NCBI GenBank assembly: GCA_003225295.1 | Contig: QHYZ01000085.1 | Location: 1 to 60,164 of the forward strand | Direction of reading: 5' to 3' | DNA length: 60,164 bases | DNA from: Acidobacteriota bacterium | Lineage (GTDB): Bacteria; Acidobacteriota; Terriglobia; Acidiferrales; UBA7541 | Shown here: piece by piece, positions 45,671 through 54,461 of the stretch | Numbering within the stretch: the first letter of the stretch is position 1 | Layout of the letters: each line of letters begins with the position of its first letter | Position numbers and translations under genes: made by a program | Notes under the pieces: model-generated | Database searches by the model: none | Seen by the model: the letters and a program-made list of their open reading frames with translations, nothing else | What the model was told of the DNA's origin: nothing

Positions 45671-45961
45671 AAAAGCAATGCGGTTTGGTGCGGCGACGAT
45701 AGAGGCAAAAGTTGTAGATCGTCCGCATTCGGTAGCGCCGCAGTCCAAGGCAAGTTTTTCCTGAGTACGACACCATTGTTGAAATGCTCTGGATGTTAGG
45801 TCCGGAGAGTGGTTGGTGGAATCCCTCAAGAATCGATCCAAAGAATGGAGCACCTGGCATTGGTCAGAAAAATCGCATCCCAACGCTCGCTTTAGGTCCA
45901 TGTAGCGACGGAACATGGGGGCCATAGAAGAGGAAAAAAACACCGCCCTTTTCATGACCAC
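45670..45961 (-). pseudogene. Tyrosine recombinase N-terminal fragment, frameshifted
   Basis: The start ATG near 45961 leads into MFRRYMDLKRALGCDFSDQC, HSLDRFLRDSTNHSPDLTSR and FQQWCRTQEKLAL, the core-binding domain of a tyrosine recombinase. The reading frame then shifts and continues RYRMRTIYNFCLYRRRTKPH before it meets transposase sequence near 45670. The catalytic domain is absent. It overlaps the end of the preceding integrase fragment, as in acidobacterial arrays of consecutive integrase genes. Confidence 0.7.
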
Positions 45962-46149
45962 ACCTCCTTGTGCCTTGGCTTCGTCGGTACAGGACTAGCT
46001 ACGTCGCGGAGATCGTCGGTTGCTAATCGTAGATACACAACCGTGCTTTCTGCACACCGATGGCCGAGAATATCGCCAATGGTTTTAAGAGAAGTACCGT
46101 TTTTCAGCAGATTTGCGGCATAGGAATGACGAATACATTTGCTGATCAC
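45952..46149 (-). pseudogene. Tyrosine recombinase C-terminal fragment
   Basis: A 65-residue frame with IRHSYAANLLKNGTSLKTIG and DILGHRCAESTVVYLRL, which carries the second Arg of the R-H-R-Y set, the following His and the terminal Tyr region of a tyrosine recombinase, ending DLRDVASPVPTKP. The N-terminal two thirds are missing; transposase DNA begins right at its 5' edge near 46145. Confidence 0.75.
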
Positions 46150-46642
46150 GCAATACGTAGTGCTGGAGGGAAACCCTGGCGATGATCAACAGGTGGAACC
46201 TTCCCTGGAACGCCACAAGGAAACCTTCGGCCACGCCCCAGAGTTGTATGGTTCCGATCGGGGCTTCTTTAGTGAGAAGAATGTGAAGTCCTGCAAGCAA
46301 AAAGGTGTCAAGGTGGTGTGCATCCCACAGCGCGGCGGACAGAAAACTCCCACGCGCGCAAAGTATGAGAAGAGTCTCGATTTCAAAAAAGGGCAGCGCT
46401 TTCGAGCCGGCATCGAGGGGACCATCTCCGTCCTATTCCGCGGCCGGGGCATGAAGCGCTGCCTGGCCGAAGGGTCCGAGCGATTTGAAATCTGGGTCGG
46501 TGCCGCCGTGCTGGCCAACAACCTGATGAGAATTGCGGGCCTGCTCGAACGATCTTTGCGCAAACGAAAGCAGCGTAACGGTATCTTCCGAATTTTCTTC
46601 TCTCTCACCCCCGGTGGCCGCCGTGTTTCTCCTTCGCTGTAG
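46140..46642 (+). pseudogene. ISNCY-type transposase C-terminal fragment
   Basis: An open frame of about 165 residues with GNPGDDQQVEPSLERHKETF, GSDRGFFSEKNVKSCKQKGV, VVCIPQRGGQK and FRAGIEGTISVLFRGRGMKR, then WVGAAVLANNLMRIA. This matches the catalytic C-terminal half of ISNCY (DDE) transposases. The N-terminal half is missing, cut exactly where the integrase fragment begins on the other strand. No terminal inverted repeats could be identified by eye. 46643-46930 holds nothing else. Confidence 0.7.
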
Positions 46643-46930
46643 CGCCTTCCACACGATTCAAAACTCACGATGGCTCACACTATCTGAGCGCCCTGGACTG
46701 CTGAAAATCCCTTGAAATCGTAGCGGTCTGGCTGGATTTTCGCGAATTCGGATGTTTTGCGACAGAAACTAGATAGGTAAGAAAGCGGCGTCTGTTTCGT
46801 TTTGGACAGCGGAGCAGAACTACCAACGTCACCGACACCCTACGACGCAGGAAGGCCAGGAGCTATCGCTTAACCGCCATCAAACGAAGCGACCGGGGGA
46901 GACAGAAACAGGAAGGGCCTACTACTTCCG

Positions 46931-47341
46931 GTGGAAGAAGTGGCTGTCCTGCTGTACGTGCCTGTTTCGCGGGTGTATGGACGCACGCGCAAACGATCTT
47001 TAAAGCGATTCCCAGGCTACCGACTCAGGAAATATTGGCGGTTCCGCGAGGAGGACATCACGGCCTGGTTGGAGTGTCAAAACACGGGGGCGTTTCTCTG
47101 TCTAAAATCGGACCGTCCGTCTGTAACATCGACGCGGATGAATTCACCGTCGTTGTCGCGCGATGAGTTCATGGCGGCACGATCGCCCGTGTCGAGAGAG
47201 AGTCGCAAGCTGGCTTCACGATTTGTCATATTATTCCCCGCACCTAACGGACAGGTTGCAGCGCAAACCATTCTTGCAAGCCCGAGACTGTACGGAAGGT
47301 CTTCGAGTCTATCTTTCCCAGAACGTTGGTCCGATAAATAG
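46931..47341 (+). CDS. Excisionase-like helix-turn-helix protein, possibly frame-altered
   Basis: A 136-residue frame from GTG 46931. Its first 50 residues are an HTH_17/MerR-like excisionase domain: EEVAVLLYVPVSRVYGRTRK, RFPGYRLRKYWRFREEDITA, WLE. The preceding in-frame codons also fit the family (LLPVEEV) but no upstream start exists before a stop, so the true start may be lost. After about residue 55 the sequence has no family resemblance and is probably not original. Proteins of this kind accompany tyrosine integrases and direct excision, which fits the integrase fragments 1 kb away. Confidence 0.55.
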   Translation: MEEVAVLLYVPVSRVYGRTRKRSLKRFPGYRLRKYWRFREEDITAWLECQNTGAFLCLKSDRPSVTSTRMNSPSLSRDEFMAARSPVSRESRKLASRFVILFPAPNGQVAAQTILASPRLYGRSSSLSFPERWSDK

Positions 47342-47504
47342 TTACGCTTTTCAGCAAGCTGTCAATGCATAGACGCTGATGTGTCTTCGTGTCCGTATCC
47401 TTTGTCTGCTTCCTAAGCCACAACACAGTTCCTTCCCCACATTCTTCCACTTCGATGAAGCCGTCTTCGCGAGCAGCAACTTGAAATGCTTGAAGTACTT
47501 TCAT
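47244..47504 (-). CDS. Small hypothetical protein of the integrase island
   Basis: An 86-residue protein starting at ATG 47504 (MKVLQAFQVAAREDGFIEVE), with ECGEGTVLWLRKQTKDTDTK and a C-terminal KIDSKTFRTVSGLQEWF. It looks like a compact folded protein, but I cannot name a family. It overlaps the unconvincing tail of the excisionase-like frame on the opposite strand, which supports that tail being non-coding. Confidence 0.5.
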   Translation of the reverse strand: MKVLQAFQVAAREDGFIEVEECGEGTVLWLRKQTKDTDTKTHQRLCIDSLLKSVTIYRTNVLGKIDSKTFRTVSGLQEWFALQPVR

Positions 47505-47711
47505 GCTTCGAGTATACCCCTCGCAGATGCGCATCACCCATTTCTTCTAGGGCACTGTACCGATGTACGCTCCCCCTGTCTTCGGCGAATAGCACCGACC
47601 AAACGGTTATCGAAGTAGCCGCTTTAGGTCTTGAATTGCCCGCACTATTTTAACGGTTTAAGGCTCGCTTACCCCGCCCTGAAGTGCTGGGCTTGCGCTC
47701 GCCACTAGGTC

Positions 47712-47785
47712 ATGTCCGGAGTGCGAATGGACAAGTGGCTCCGGCTATTACGGTGGACGTGCGGGGACTCGAACCGCCGGTATGC
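47712..47785. repeat. Dispersed repeat copy D with tRNA-3'-end-like segment
   Basis: On the minus strand 47785-47744 reads GGCGGTTCGAGTCCCC, GCACGTCCACC and GTAATAGCC, nearly the same as copy A (TAATCGGCC) and the closest to a real tRNA T-arm and acceptor. Further out only GAGTGCGAATGG resembles the other copies. No cloverleaf is complete. The remaining 47505-47945 interval holds no gene that I can support. Confidence 0.55.
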
Positions 47786-47945
47786 CGCTTCCCTCTCGTA
47801 ATACTTCAGCAGGCCCGTCCGGGAGCAGGGTTGGGCGCTGAAGTTTTCTTGACAACCGGTGAAGCAAGAAAGGCCATCCACCGTAAGGAGTGGCTGGTCT
47901 TTCGATTTTGCAAAGTTTCAAGAAAACAACGGGAGACGGAGAAGG

Positions 47946-50666
47946 CTAGCGCTTTTCGATGTCGGTGACGACGAGGCTGAGCAGCGCGTCGAGTTCGCGG
48001 TAAACCCCGGTGGACTCATCACGTGTTTTGCCGGGTTTGGTGGATTCCTTCGATTTTTTTGTCTCCGTCGGAGGCCTTCTTTGGGAAATTGGCATCCCGT
48101 CCTCGGTGTAGGCCATTGCATAAGAGACATGCGCAGGGAGGCCGAGCGGAGAATCGTCGGGGAGAAGAGACGTAACGGTGGTGCCCACGGTCTCGTCGTG
48201 GTTGTAGTGCCACGTCGAGCCGTAACTAGTCGTAAAGGCCCCCTGCCCCTCAGGCCATGAAGCAGCGGAAGAAGAAGGAGCCGTGGTTGGCAGCTCGGTC
48301 TGCGCGGATTCTGCCGAGGTATAAAAAACGATCAAGAAATTCCGTGCGCCGGACATGGGCGAATCCGAAAAACAGATTCCGGGCAATTTCTTGCTGTTCT
48401 TTTCAATCCAACGTGAGGCCCATTCAGGAATACCCAGATAGAGTTTCTCTTTGCCGACGCTGCCGAGGGTGACGTTCTTGGTGCAGCCTGGGTGCTGGCC
48501 CTGCTGGAAGGCTTGACCTTCATCTTCTCCAAAAGAAACGCGGTGGCGGTCCGGATCGAAAGCGGCCAATTCCGCCGACGGCTTTTCAAACCCACCCAAT
48601 TGAACGCCTGGGCGCCGTTGAGGAGTCTCCTCGGCACCTTCCGTCGTACGGGAAGGGACATCGGCCGGAGCCGGTTCTGGAGCGGCGCCTGATGCTCCGG
48701 CGGTTGTCAACTCACCCGTGGAGACTGTGGATTGTGACTCAGCAGCAGGAGGATTTGCGCCAGGCTGCGGATCAAGCGTGGCGCCAGGAGCGGGTGACGG
48801 CTCAGCGGGTGCTGGTGGCGAGGAAGGTTCTACAAGGGCAGACGCAGCGAGCCAGTTAGGGATCAGAGCGCTCGGCGCCTGGCTGGTTGCAACCGTTGCG
48901 GAGGCTGCGTGGCCTGGAACCGGTGCGGCGTTCTTCGCAGGTCGCAAGGAAACCGGAGAAGGAGGAGTACCCAGGGCCCGGGCGCCAGCAGGAGTTCTAG
49001 TTGCGGACTGATCTTGCCGGACGTAAAAGGTGACCGCACCAAGGACAAGAAGCACAGAGGCGGCGAGCCCGAGAGTAAGGGCTTTTTTCGGACTGGCCGA
49101 GGTAACTCGATCGGGCTGAACGGGAGATTTGCGGAGCAATCCTGCAGCGGACTCCTCCATTTGCCAGCGGCGAGGCTCTTCGACAACCAAAGCATCACTT
49201 GATTCTTCGGAGCTCACTGAAACGCCGAGACAGGATTCGACGGCGACAGAGGGAGGAATCTGTTGGTGGCCAGGAAGGAAAGACTCGGACTCGCTCTTGA
49301 CCACGGGCTCTGGTTCGCTCCGGGCAAATTCGAGAACTGTTTTCGCTGCCTGGGCGTGCGGGGGCTTCGTCCTCTGGGCGACTGGCGGTACGGAGGGAGC
49401 CGGAAGCGCTGGGGGAGTTGCGCTGAAGTGCAGCGAGTCGAGACTTGTTTGCAGGGGTGTGGCCGCGAGCATCAATTGCTCGACCGACGGCAGGGAAAAA
49501 GCTGGAGAGGGGCGCGGCGCAGTTGGGGTCACCGGAGAAACCTGCGGGGAACCGGGCGCATTGGTTCGAGCAGGAGCGGAGACTTCTTTGGAAAAATCGA
49601 GCAACGAGGAAGCGCAAATTGCCGGGTTGGGCGCGACAGGCGCCGGAGCGATGGCGGGAGAAGCAGGTGTTCCAGCCTGTGTTGAGGAAATCTTTGGTGT
49701 GAGCGGAGCGGCCACAGGAGGAACAACCGAGCTCTGGGGAGTGGAATTCGTTGAGGCATCGGATTGCGCGGTCGCGAGCTCCGGCTTTACAGCCGGGTAC
49801 GGAGGTAGAGCCATCGTAGGGTTTACCGGTGCGATGAAAGTCGGAACTGTTGCAACGGGCTTCGGGGCAGCAGCCAGAGCGGCAGCAAGAAGAACGCTGA
49901 TTTCTTTGGAAAAGTCGCGAAGCGAGGAAGTGCAAGTTGCCGGGTTGGGCGCATCAGGCACTGGAGGGACGGCCGGAGAGGCTGGCACCGCTCCAGCCTG
50001 TGTCGGCGAAACCTTTGGGGCGGGCGGAGCGGCCACAGGAGGAACAACGGAACTAGGAGAAGCGAAATGCGCTGAGCCAAGGAATTGTCGAGTCGCGGGC
50101 TCCGCCTCTACAACGGGCAGCGGAAGCGGGGCCACGGTAGGTTTATCCGGTGAACCGAAAGTCCAGACTGGCGCGATGGGCTTCGGAGCAGCGGCCTTGG
50201 CGGCAGCGGGGGGAACCGGGGGAAGCGTCTCGAGGTTTGCTGGTGCAATAGGTGGAGCACCGACCGACGCGGGAGGGGCAACGGCAGTAGGCAAGTCCCA
50301 GAAGCCGGCGGCGGGCTCCGAAAATTGGAGCTCAACGAAGCCGCTGGCAGAACCACCCGGTGCGGACTTCACGACCTGGCAGACGACTCCCTTCTCTGTT
50401 CTTTCGTTGAAGAGAAAAATAAGCTGGCCCGGAACCAGCGGGACGGCAAGCCGGACAACCGCACCGTGAGAAGAAACCAGAACCGTCCTGGTAGTTTCGG
50501 AAAAGGGTTCGCGCTTGTCGGAGCCTTCGACGATGCGAGCGCAATGAATGGTTACAAGTATTTCCAGTTCAATCAGAGGTGGGCGAGCCGCCGCTTCGGA
50601 AGGAGTCTTGGGAAATGGTGGTAAAGGTGCAGCAGCGGAATTGGGGTATCTCTCGATAGGTGCCAT
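47946..50666 (-). CDS. Large Pro/Ala-rich single-span membrane protein with degenerate PilZ-like domain
   Basis: A 906-residue protein. Residues 30-125 look like a PilZ barrel without the RxxxR element (SETTRTVLVSSHGAVVRLAV, GFVELQFSEPAAGFWDL); the closing strand parallels the coiled-coil PilZ protein at 39 kb. Residues 130-520 are Pro/Ala/Ser-rich and contain an internal duplication: 196-260 and 303-365 share SSVVPPVAAP and DFSKE. A transmembrane helix lies at 529-549 (ALTLGLAASVLLVLGAVTFY). After another Pro/Ala linker comes a C-terminal domain of about 180 residues (GKEKLYLGIPEWASRWIEKN, FLIVFYTSAE). GAGGAG precedes ATG 50666. No function can be assigned. Confidence 0.8.
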   Translation of the reverse strand: MAPIERYPNSAAAPLPPFPKTPSEAAARPPLIELEILVTIHCARIVEGSDKREPFSETTRTVLVSSHGAVVRLAVPLVPGQLIFLFNERTEKGVVCQVVKSAPGGSASGFVELQFSEPAAGFWDLPTAVAPPASVGAPPIAPANLETLPPVPPAAAKAAAPKPIAPVWTFGSPDKPTVAPLPLPVVEAEPATRQFLGSAHFASPSSVVPPVAAPPAPKVSPTQAGAVPASPAVPPVPDAPNPATCTSSLRDFSKEISVLLAAALAAAPKPVATVPTFIAPVNPTMALPPYPAVKPELATAQSDASTNSTPQSSVVPPVAAPLTPKISSTQAGTPASPAIAPAPVAPNPAICASSLLDFSKEVSAPARTNAPGSPQVSPVTPTAPRPSPAFSLPSVEQLMLAATPLQTSLDSLHFSATPPALPAPSVPPVAQRTKPPHAQAAKTVLEFARSEPEPVVKSESESFLPGHQQIPPSVAVESCLGVSVSSEESSDALVVEEPRRWQMEESAAGLLRKSPVQPDRVTSASPKKALTLGLAASVLLVLGAVTFYVRQDQSATRTPAGARALGTPPSPVSLRPAKNAAPVPGHAASATVATSQAPSALIPNWLAASALVEPSSPPAPAEPSPAPGATLDPQPGANPPAAESQSTVSTGELTTAGASGAAPEPAPADVPSRTTEGAEETPQRRPGVQLGGFEKPSAELAAFDPDRHRVSFGEDEGQAFQQGQHPGCTKNVTLGSVGKEKLYLGIPEWASRWIEKNSKKLPGICFSDSPMSGARNFLIVFYTSAESAQTELPTTAPSSSAASWPEGQGAFTTSYGSTWHYNHDETVGTTVTSLLPDDSPLGLPAHVSYAMAYTEDGMPISQRRPPTETKKSKESTKPGKTRDESTGVYRELDALLSLVVTDIEKR

Positions 50667-51028
50667 CTACTCCTCACTCTTAGAGCGACAGGGAGAATCT
50701 CCCCGGGAGGTCTGGGTACCCCTTGAGTCAGTCATTTTATATGGGGTGGTTGGTGAGGCACAAGCCCTTCGGTGGACATTTCCAGTGGCGCAGAAATTGG
50801 AATGAGTTTCGGGAGTCCGGTATTCTGGGGAGTCATGTTGGAATCACGCGTAACCGGGGACGAAGGAAGGACGGCTGAATTCTTGCCACGGCAAGAACCC
50901 GGCCCGGCAGCGGCCTGACGCCCTCCAAATACGTCACCGTAATTCCGAGCGAGAGCAGAAATTCCCCAACGATGTGGAGACCACTGGGTCGTCGCCCGCA
51001 GTCTCTCCTGGACTGGCCAACTTCTCTG
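50667..51028. other. Intergenic region without recognised gene
   Basis: This 362-base stretch lies between the 906-residue protein gene and the DUF1080 gene. A minus-strand CATATAAAATGAC-type AT-rich box near 50735 may be part of the promoter of the 906-residue protein gene. I see nothing else in it. Confidence 0.4.
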
Positions 51029-52045
51029 CTAGTGCACCAACGGTGTGATCGTAATCTTGCGAAACTCGACTGGACCGTGGTCACCCTGGAGAGCGATGCC
51101 GCCAGGCTCGCCTTCATCGGCGTCGTGCGCCATTGCCGTTAGACCATCGATGACCCCCTTTTCAATCACATTTTTACCGTTGAACGCCACCGTGACCTGG
51201 CACCCGACCAAGCGGATGTCGTAGGTTTCCCATTCACCGGCCGGCTTGCTGGCGTTTTCACTCGGTGCAATGCGGCTATAAAGGGCGCCCGCACTGTGAG
51301 CGTTTGGGGGGCGGCCGTAGTCATCCAGGATTTGCACTTCATAGCGATTCCGCAACGCGACACCACTGTTGCTGTGCTGGGCCAAGCGGAATTCGACGTG
51401 CAGCTTGAAATTCCAGAACTTCTGCTGGGACACGATGTCCTGACCACGGCCCGTCGAGGCCAACGCGCCATCTTTTACCGACCAACCGACCGGTTCTTGG
51501 CCGTCCCACGACGCCCAGCCGGTCATATTCTCGCCGTTGAACAGTTCAATTGGTTTTCCTTCTCGCCAAGTCCCGTCATCCATTTCCTTGATCACTGGCG
51601 CGCGTACGCCGATCCATTCGAGCAAAGGCTGGTTCGACCCTTCCACTTCGAAAACCCCTTCTAGCCTCCCATTCACCAGTTTCGCCGTGTAGACCAGTTT
51701 CCGTGTAACCGGCTCGGCACCGGGACTCGGGCGTTCCTGCCGCGTCCAGCCGAAGCGTAGGGTGCGGCCGCTGATCGAGATTTCCTCGATCACATTCAGA
51801 TCGCCGGAAAAGGCGCTGATGAACTTGCCTTTCGGTGTAGGCGTTCCCGCGTTTTCAATCTCCAGCCACCAGGCACGAGAACGCCCACCAGTGGTTGTGA
51901 TGTCCCAGCGGCCGTTGAACTGTTCGTCTCCACTAACAGCCGGGTCCTGGGCGAACACAAGCACCTCGCTCGCTGGGAGAGAAAACAGTACAGCTGCCGC
52001 TAAGCTTACGCCACGCCTACGCATCGACGAATGGTTCCTTATCAC
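51029..52045 (-). CDS. Secreted 3-keto-disaccharide hydrolase-domain (DUF1080) protein
   Basis: A 338-residue exported protein. After the signal (GVSLAAAVLFSLPASEVLVF) comes a beta-rich domain of about 120 residues (FNGRWDITTTGGRSRAWWLE). The DUF1080/3-keto-disaccharide hydrolase domain occupies about 165-338: IELFNGENMTGWASWDG, WSVKDGALASTGRGQDIVSQ, FKLHVEFRLAQHSNSGVALR and EVQILDDYG, ending GIALQGDHGPVEFRKITITP. Family members hydrolyse 3-keto-glycosides made by Gfo/Idh/MocA dehydrogenases. A gene of that dehydrogenase family starts divergently 310 bases away. The start is GTG 52045 with AGGAGG 9 bases before. Confidence 0.9.
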   Translation of the reverse strand: MIRNHSSMRRRGVSLAAAVLFSLPASEVLVFAQDPAVSGDEQFNGRWDITTTGGRSRAWWLEIENAGTPTPKGKFISAFSGDLNVIEEISISGRTLRFGWTRQERPSPGAEPVTRKLVYTAKLVNGRLEGVFEVEGSNQPLLEWIGVRAPVIKEMDDGTWREGKPIELFNGENMTGWASWDGQEPVGWSVKDGALASTGRGQDIVSQQKFWNFKLHVEFRLAQHSNSGVALRNRYEVQILDDYGRPPNAHSAGALYSRIAPSENASKPAGEWETYDIRLVGCQVTVAFNGKNVIEKGVIDGLTAMAHDADEGEPGGIALQGDHGPVEFRKITITPLVH

Positions 52046-52355
52046 AATGATCGGCCTCCTGTCGCACTTTCACTCGGGACTATAAGGCAGTCCGGCGACG
52101 TGTCAAGGAGGAATTGCTAATTGGGTCACCAGACTCTAGCCTGGACGGCTGCATGCGCGGCTGGGGCTGATGGTGTAACACAGCAGTTTGACGGCACGAT
52201 CCGTATGTTCCGTCTGGCATGAACCGCAATTTCGGCGCCCATAAGTGTCTCGCAACTACCCAATTTCGTGGGATAATCGCGACCCAAAAAGAACGCAGGC
52301 GATGTAATGCGCCGTGACGCTGGCGCTAGATCGATACTTTGGGAGGCAAACTCTC

Positions 52356-53720
52356 ATGGGCTATGGTTCACTAACTCGTCGCCAATTCATCCGTGTCGGC
52401 ACAGGAGCCATGGCGGCAAGCGCAGGCGCGAAAGTTACAGTCCTGAAACCCAACGCGCTCTCCGCTTACGCCCGCGTGGTTTCGCCAAGCGACACCCTAC
52501 GCTTCGCCTCCATTGGCACAGGGGTCCGAGGTTGCGAGTTGCTTCAGGCTTCGCTTCGTGTTCCGGGCATTGAGTGCGTCGCCGTTTGCGACCTTTACGA
52601 CTCACGGCACGAGGCGGCCAGGGAAGCTATCAAGAAGGACGTTCCAGCCACACGCGATTATAGGAAAATTCTGGACCGCAAGGATGTCGACGCCGTCATC
52701 ATCGCGACGACAGACCACCAGCATCGCAAGGTGGTTGCCGATGCCTGTGCGGCCGGCAAGGACGTCTATTGCGAAAAACCGATGTCCCATACGGTGGAAG
52801 ATGGATTTGCCATGATCGATGCGGCGCAAAGGGGAAATCGCATCATCCAGATTGGCAGCCAGGGGGTCAGTTCTATCCTTTACGCGAAAGCCAAGGATAT
52901 TTTTGACTCGGGAAGGCTCGGTGACGTGTTCATGATTGAGGCGTATTCGGACCGCAACACCGCCAGCGGCGCTTGGGTCTACCCCATCCCACCAGACGCA
53001 AACGAACAAACGATCGACTGGAACGCCTATCTGGATGGGGCGCCCAACCGACCCTTTGATCCAGTCCGGTTCTTCCGATGGCGTTGCTTTGCGGACTATG
53101 GCGAGGGCTTGGCGGGCGACCTCTTTGTTCATTTGATTTCTGGGATCCATTTCATTACCAGCACGAATACGATCGCGCGGCGCGCCCAGTCTACCGGTGG
53201 CCTTTTCCGTTGGAAAGATGGCCGTGAATTTCCGGATCTGATCGAGACCTTCTACGATTACCCCAACTTCCGTGTTGTCCTTCGCTGCAACCTGAACAAT
53301 GAGGGCGGAGGTCTTCTGGGGTTTTACGGCACCAAAGGAACGATGGTCATCAAGGACTCGACGCTGACGTTTAAGCCGCAGGACACACGCCCGCAACCAG
53401 AGAGCTACTCGATCTACGGCTGGCCGACTAAATTGCGTGACGAATACCTGAAGAAATGGCACGAAGAAAATCCGTTACCAGCACCTCTCGATTTCCGGGT
53501 GGACGAGGAAGTGGAGACGTTCACCACACCACCGGGTTACGACGCCGTTCCAGATCATCAAGCTAATTTCTTCAACGCCGTTCGGAGTCGAAAGCCGGTT
53601 GTTGAAAATGAAGTATTTGGCAACAACGCGGCAATCGGCTGCCATTTGGCCAATTATGCCTATTTCAACAAGGCTGTGGCGGTGTGGGACGCAGGAGCCA
53701 AGAAAATTGCAAAAAGCTGA
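52356..53720 (+). CDS. Tat-exported Gfo/Idh/MocA-family oxidoreductase
   Basis: A 454-residue NAD(P)-dependent oxidoreductase. The twin-arginine signal is SLTRRQFIRVGTGAM. The Rossmann domain begins LRFASIGTGVRGCEL, followed by the family motif CEKPMSHTVED with the catalytic Lys, and the C-terminal half has the substrate domain (GDLFVHLISGIHFI). ATG 52356 lies behind GGGAGG; the frame opens earlier at 52314 without a site. It works in the periplasm on a sugar or polyol; glycoside 3-oxidation is suggested by the divergent DUF1080 gene. The 310-base interval between them carries both promoters; I see no operator with certainty. Confidence 0.92.
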   Translation: MGYGSLTRRQFIRVGTGAMAASAGAKVTVLKPNALSAYARVVSPSDTLRFASIGTGVRGCELLQASLRVPGIECVAVCDLYDSRHEAAREAIKKDVPATRDYRKILDRKDVDAVIIATTDHQHRKVVADACAAGKDVYCEKPMSHTVEDGFAMIDAAQRGNRIIQIGSQGVSSILYAKAKDIFDSGRLGDVFMIEAYSDRNTASGAWVYPIPPDANEQTIDWNAYLDGAPNRPFDPVRFFRWRCFADYGEGLAGDLFVHLISGIHFITSTNTIARRAQSTGGLFRWKDGREFPDLIETFYDYPNFRVVLRCNLNNEGGGLLGFYGTKGTMVIKDSTLTFKPQDTRPQPESYSIYGWPTKLRDEYLKKWHEENPLPAPLDFRVDEEVETFTTPPGYDAVPDHQANFFNAVRSRKPVVENEVFGNNAAIGCHLANYAYFNKAVAVWDAGAKKIAKS

Positions 53721-53905
53721 TTAAATTCCTTGACAGTCGCGACGGTAAACTGCATTGCATTTTCTGAGAGTGGAACTCGGAACCTATCCAACCGGAGCTG
53801 GCCGCGCGGCCGAATATCATCAAAGGGGAGGGTGCCGACCAGAGGTTTCAGCACGCCGTTGAGTTCCAGCGAACCGACGTAGTCTTTTTGTGAACCTTGA
53901 TGTCG

Positions 53906-54366
53906 GTTGGCGGTCAGCGCCAGCTCCCAGCGACCGTTGTGGCGCCGCATATGCAATCTGGATCCGAGCTTCTGCGGCCGCCCAGCACCGCAAGGGATCG
54001 AAAATTCCGGTTGGTGTGATACTCGCGCTGCGCAGCAAGGTAGAGAAAATAATAGAGGCAGAAAACTGAAGGCAGGACCGCTGCAGTGACCAGGGGAAGG
54101 ACCCAGGAGGTAGCTGGTTTTACGGCGCCCGCTACTTCGCGAAACTGGCGCCTCCCCCTGCGCAGGTACGTTCGCATTGGCATCATCCGCCATAGTTCCC
54201 GCCGGGTCACCGTAAGAGCTGAGGATTTCTGCTCTTTGCGGGTGGAAGCATACACCACCTCAACACCGCGTCCGCCACCCATTGGGGGTGTCCCAGATTT
54301 AGAAACAAAGCCAACTTCCTCTCGCTCGAAACGACTTGGTTGTGACCCATCGCATGATCCGGGCAT
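53906..54366 (-). pseudogene. Decayed membrane protein N-terminus
   Basis: The 53721-54461 interval has no intact gene. A minus-strand frame carries VKPATSWVLPLVTAAVLPSV and FCLYYFLYLAAQREYHTNRN, FRSLAVLGG, which looks like the N-terminal transmembrane helix and first coil of an acidobacterial membrane sensor. The frame then breaks and a neighbouring frame continues with RQ..KDYVGSLELNGVLKPL to near 53830, with no domain that I can name. Two frames, no start consensus and no downstream domain argue for decay. Confidence 0.45.
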
Positions 54367-54461
54367 CCCAGCGGATTACATAGGGAGGTATTTGCTACTT
54401 CGTCATACAGGGTTCGTCAACAACGCGATACAGAGGGACGTACAATTGCCGAATCAGTGGC

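Noticed and set aside
46643-46930. Terminal inverted repeats of the ISNCY-like element
   Set aside because: No pair of inverted ends could be matched by eye on either side of the fragment.
47744-47785. Possible tRNA gene on the minus strand
   Set aside because: Only a T-arm-like loop and acceptor-like end are present; no anticodon arm, D-arm or matching 5' acceptor is found within 100 bases, so it is kept only as a repeat.
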